Positions 19,130 to 21,032 of a DNA stretch of 21,032 nt are shown piece after piece (the first letter of the stretch is position 1; each line of letters begins with the position of its first letter). The DNA lies in NCBI GenBank assembly GCA_004565275.1, contig SDOX01000088.1, positions 1 to 21,032 of the forward strand. Reading direction: 5' to 3'. A program made the position numbers and the translations under genes. Source of the DNA: Nannochloropsis salina CCMP1776. Its lineage: Eukaryota > Sar > Eustigmatophyceae > Eustigmatales > Monodopsidaceae. The notes beneath the pieces are model-generated. The model ran no database searches. It was not told the origin of the DNA and was given only the letters and a program-made list of their open reading frames with translations.

Positions 19130-19681
19130 TCTGTTCGTGAGTTGATACATTGATGAGTCCAGTCGTGGCAAGAACGAGGATATTAATGTGAGAAGAGGAA
19201 AGCTCTGGATCGCGGAGTCAGAAGCTCCGTTTCCCTCCCCTCATCAGTCAGCTCCCAGTCATAAAACCCAAAAAAACACTGCGTCTGTCATTCTACGTGA
19301 TCATATTGATCACCGCGCATGGACGGACGTCCGGGTGAGAAGGCGTGAGTTCTCGACCTGCCAAAGGTTTCAGGCGTCGAACTGGCTATCACGGAGAACC
19401 TCCTGAAAGGGAACGCCGTGGTTTTTTTATTCAGAGAGAGGTTGAAAACCAAAAACATGCTGGTGTCGGTCAGTAAGCAATTAAAGATGCCGACATGTGA
19501 GATGTTATGGCGACATGTCGCAAGCAAGGCGGTGACATGTGTGGGTGAACTCAGGAGGGAGGGCTAGAGTCATGGTGCTGTCAAGCCAGCAGAAGGGGAC
19601 TTGATATCGATGAATACACGACCTTTTTTTTTCCAACTCCGCTTCCTTCCATTCTCGGTACAGACTGTGCCCGTACCAAAC
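19130..19681. promoter_or_regulatory. Bidirectional promoter region between plastid protein and Rab2
   Basis: The divergent starts are 552 bp apart. Two non-repeat signals stand out. GTGATCA-TAT-TGATCAC is a perfect 7-bp inverted repeat with a 3-bp spacer at 19297-19313. Three copies of GACATGT lie at 19492-19498, 19512-19518 and 19534-19540, starts 20 and 22 bp apart. The first repeat is nearer the plastid-protein gene and the triplet is about 140-190 bp upstream of the Rab2 ATG. Which gene they serve is inference. No CCCT tracts occur here. Confidence 0.55.

Positions 19682-21032
<1,351 letters not shown>

Overview
This window looks like nuclear DNA of a compact, intron-bearing photosynthetic eukaryote, most probably a stramenopile alga of the eustigmatophyte type (Nannochloropsis/Microchloropsis). 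The organism call is inference. It rests on spliced genes with GT-AG introns of about 95-455 bp packed with CCCT tetranucleotide tracts, genes 0.4-1.3 kb apart, a thylakoid thioredoxin-like protein, and a plastid-type presequence with an AHA|F motif like the ASAFAP motif of secondary plastids. I saw no prokaryotic operon, tRNA, rRNA, CRISPR, transposon or virus-like element.

Layout: 1-1173 (+) low-complexity open frame ending in a hydrophobic tail (doubtful); 1577-2721 (-) PNO1/Dim2 KH-domain ribosome-assembly factor, 2 exons; 3443-5768 (-) FGGY carbohydrate kinase (D-ribulokinase type), 2 exons; 6370-7821 (+) very-long-chain enoyl-CoA reductase (TECR/TSC13), 4 exons; 8402-9546 (-) longin-domain R-SNARE, 4 exons; 10535-11689 (-) HCF164/TxlA-like membrane thioredoxin, 4 exons found and the N-terminus unresolved; 13487-about 16275 (-) zinc-finger protein with two CX4CX10-15CX2H fingers, middle exons unresolved; 17604-19129 (-) plastid-targeted conserved protein, 4 exons; 19682-window end (+) Rab2 GTPase, 6 exons seen and the C-terminus outside.

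For the well-resolved genes I joined exons by GT-AG sites. Reading phases match at every junction used and the products align with remembered family members. The genes are independent housekeeping and plastid functions (ribosome assembly, sugar phosphorylation, lipid elongation, ER-Golgi traffic, thylakoid redox). They share no pathway, apart from two secretory-traffic genes (the SNARE and Rab2).

Points most worth a second look are a SNARE with serine in place of the zero-layer arginine, a 22-nt Rab2 exon followed by an intron whose two ends are complementary tetranucleotide tracts, a strand rule linking CCCT tracts to gene direction, a CCCT tract that has become coding in TECR, an intragenic heat-shock-element-like array in the FGGY gene, and a zinc-finger gene of unfamiliar architecture.
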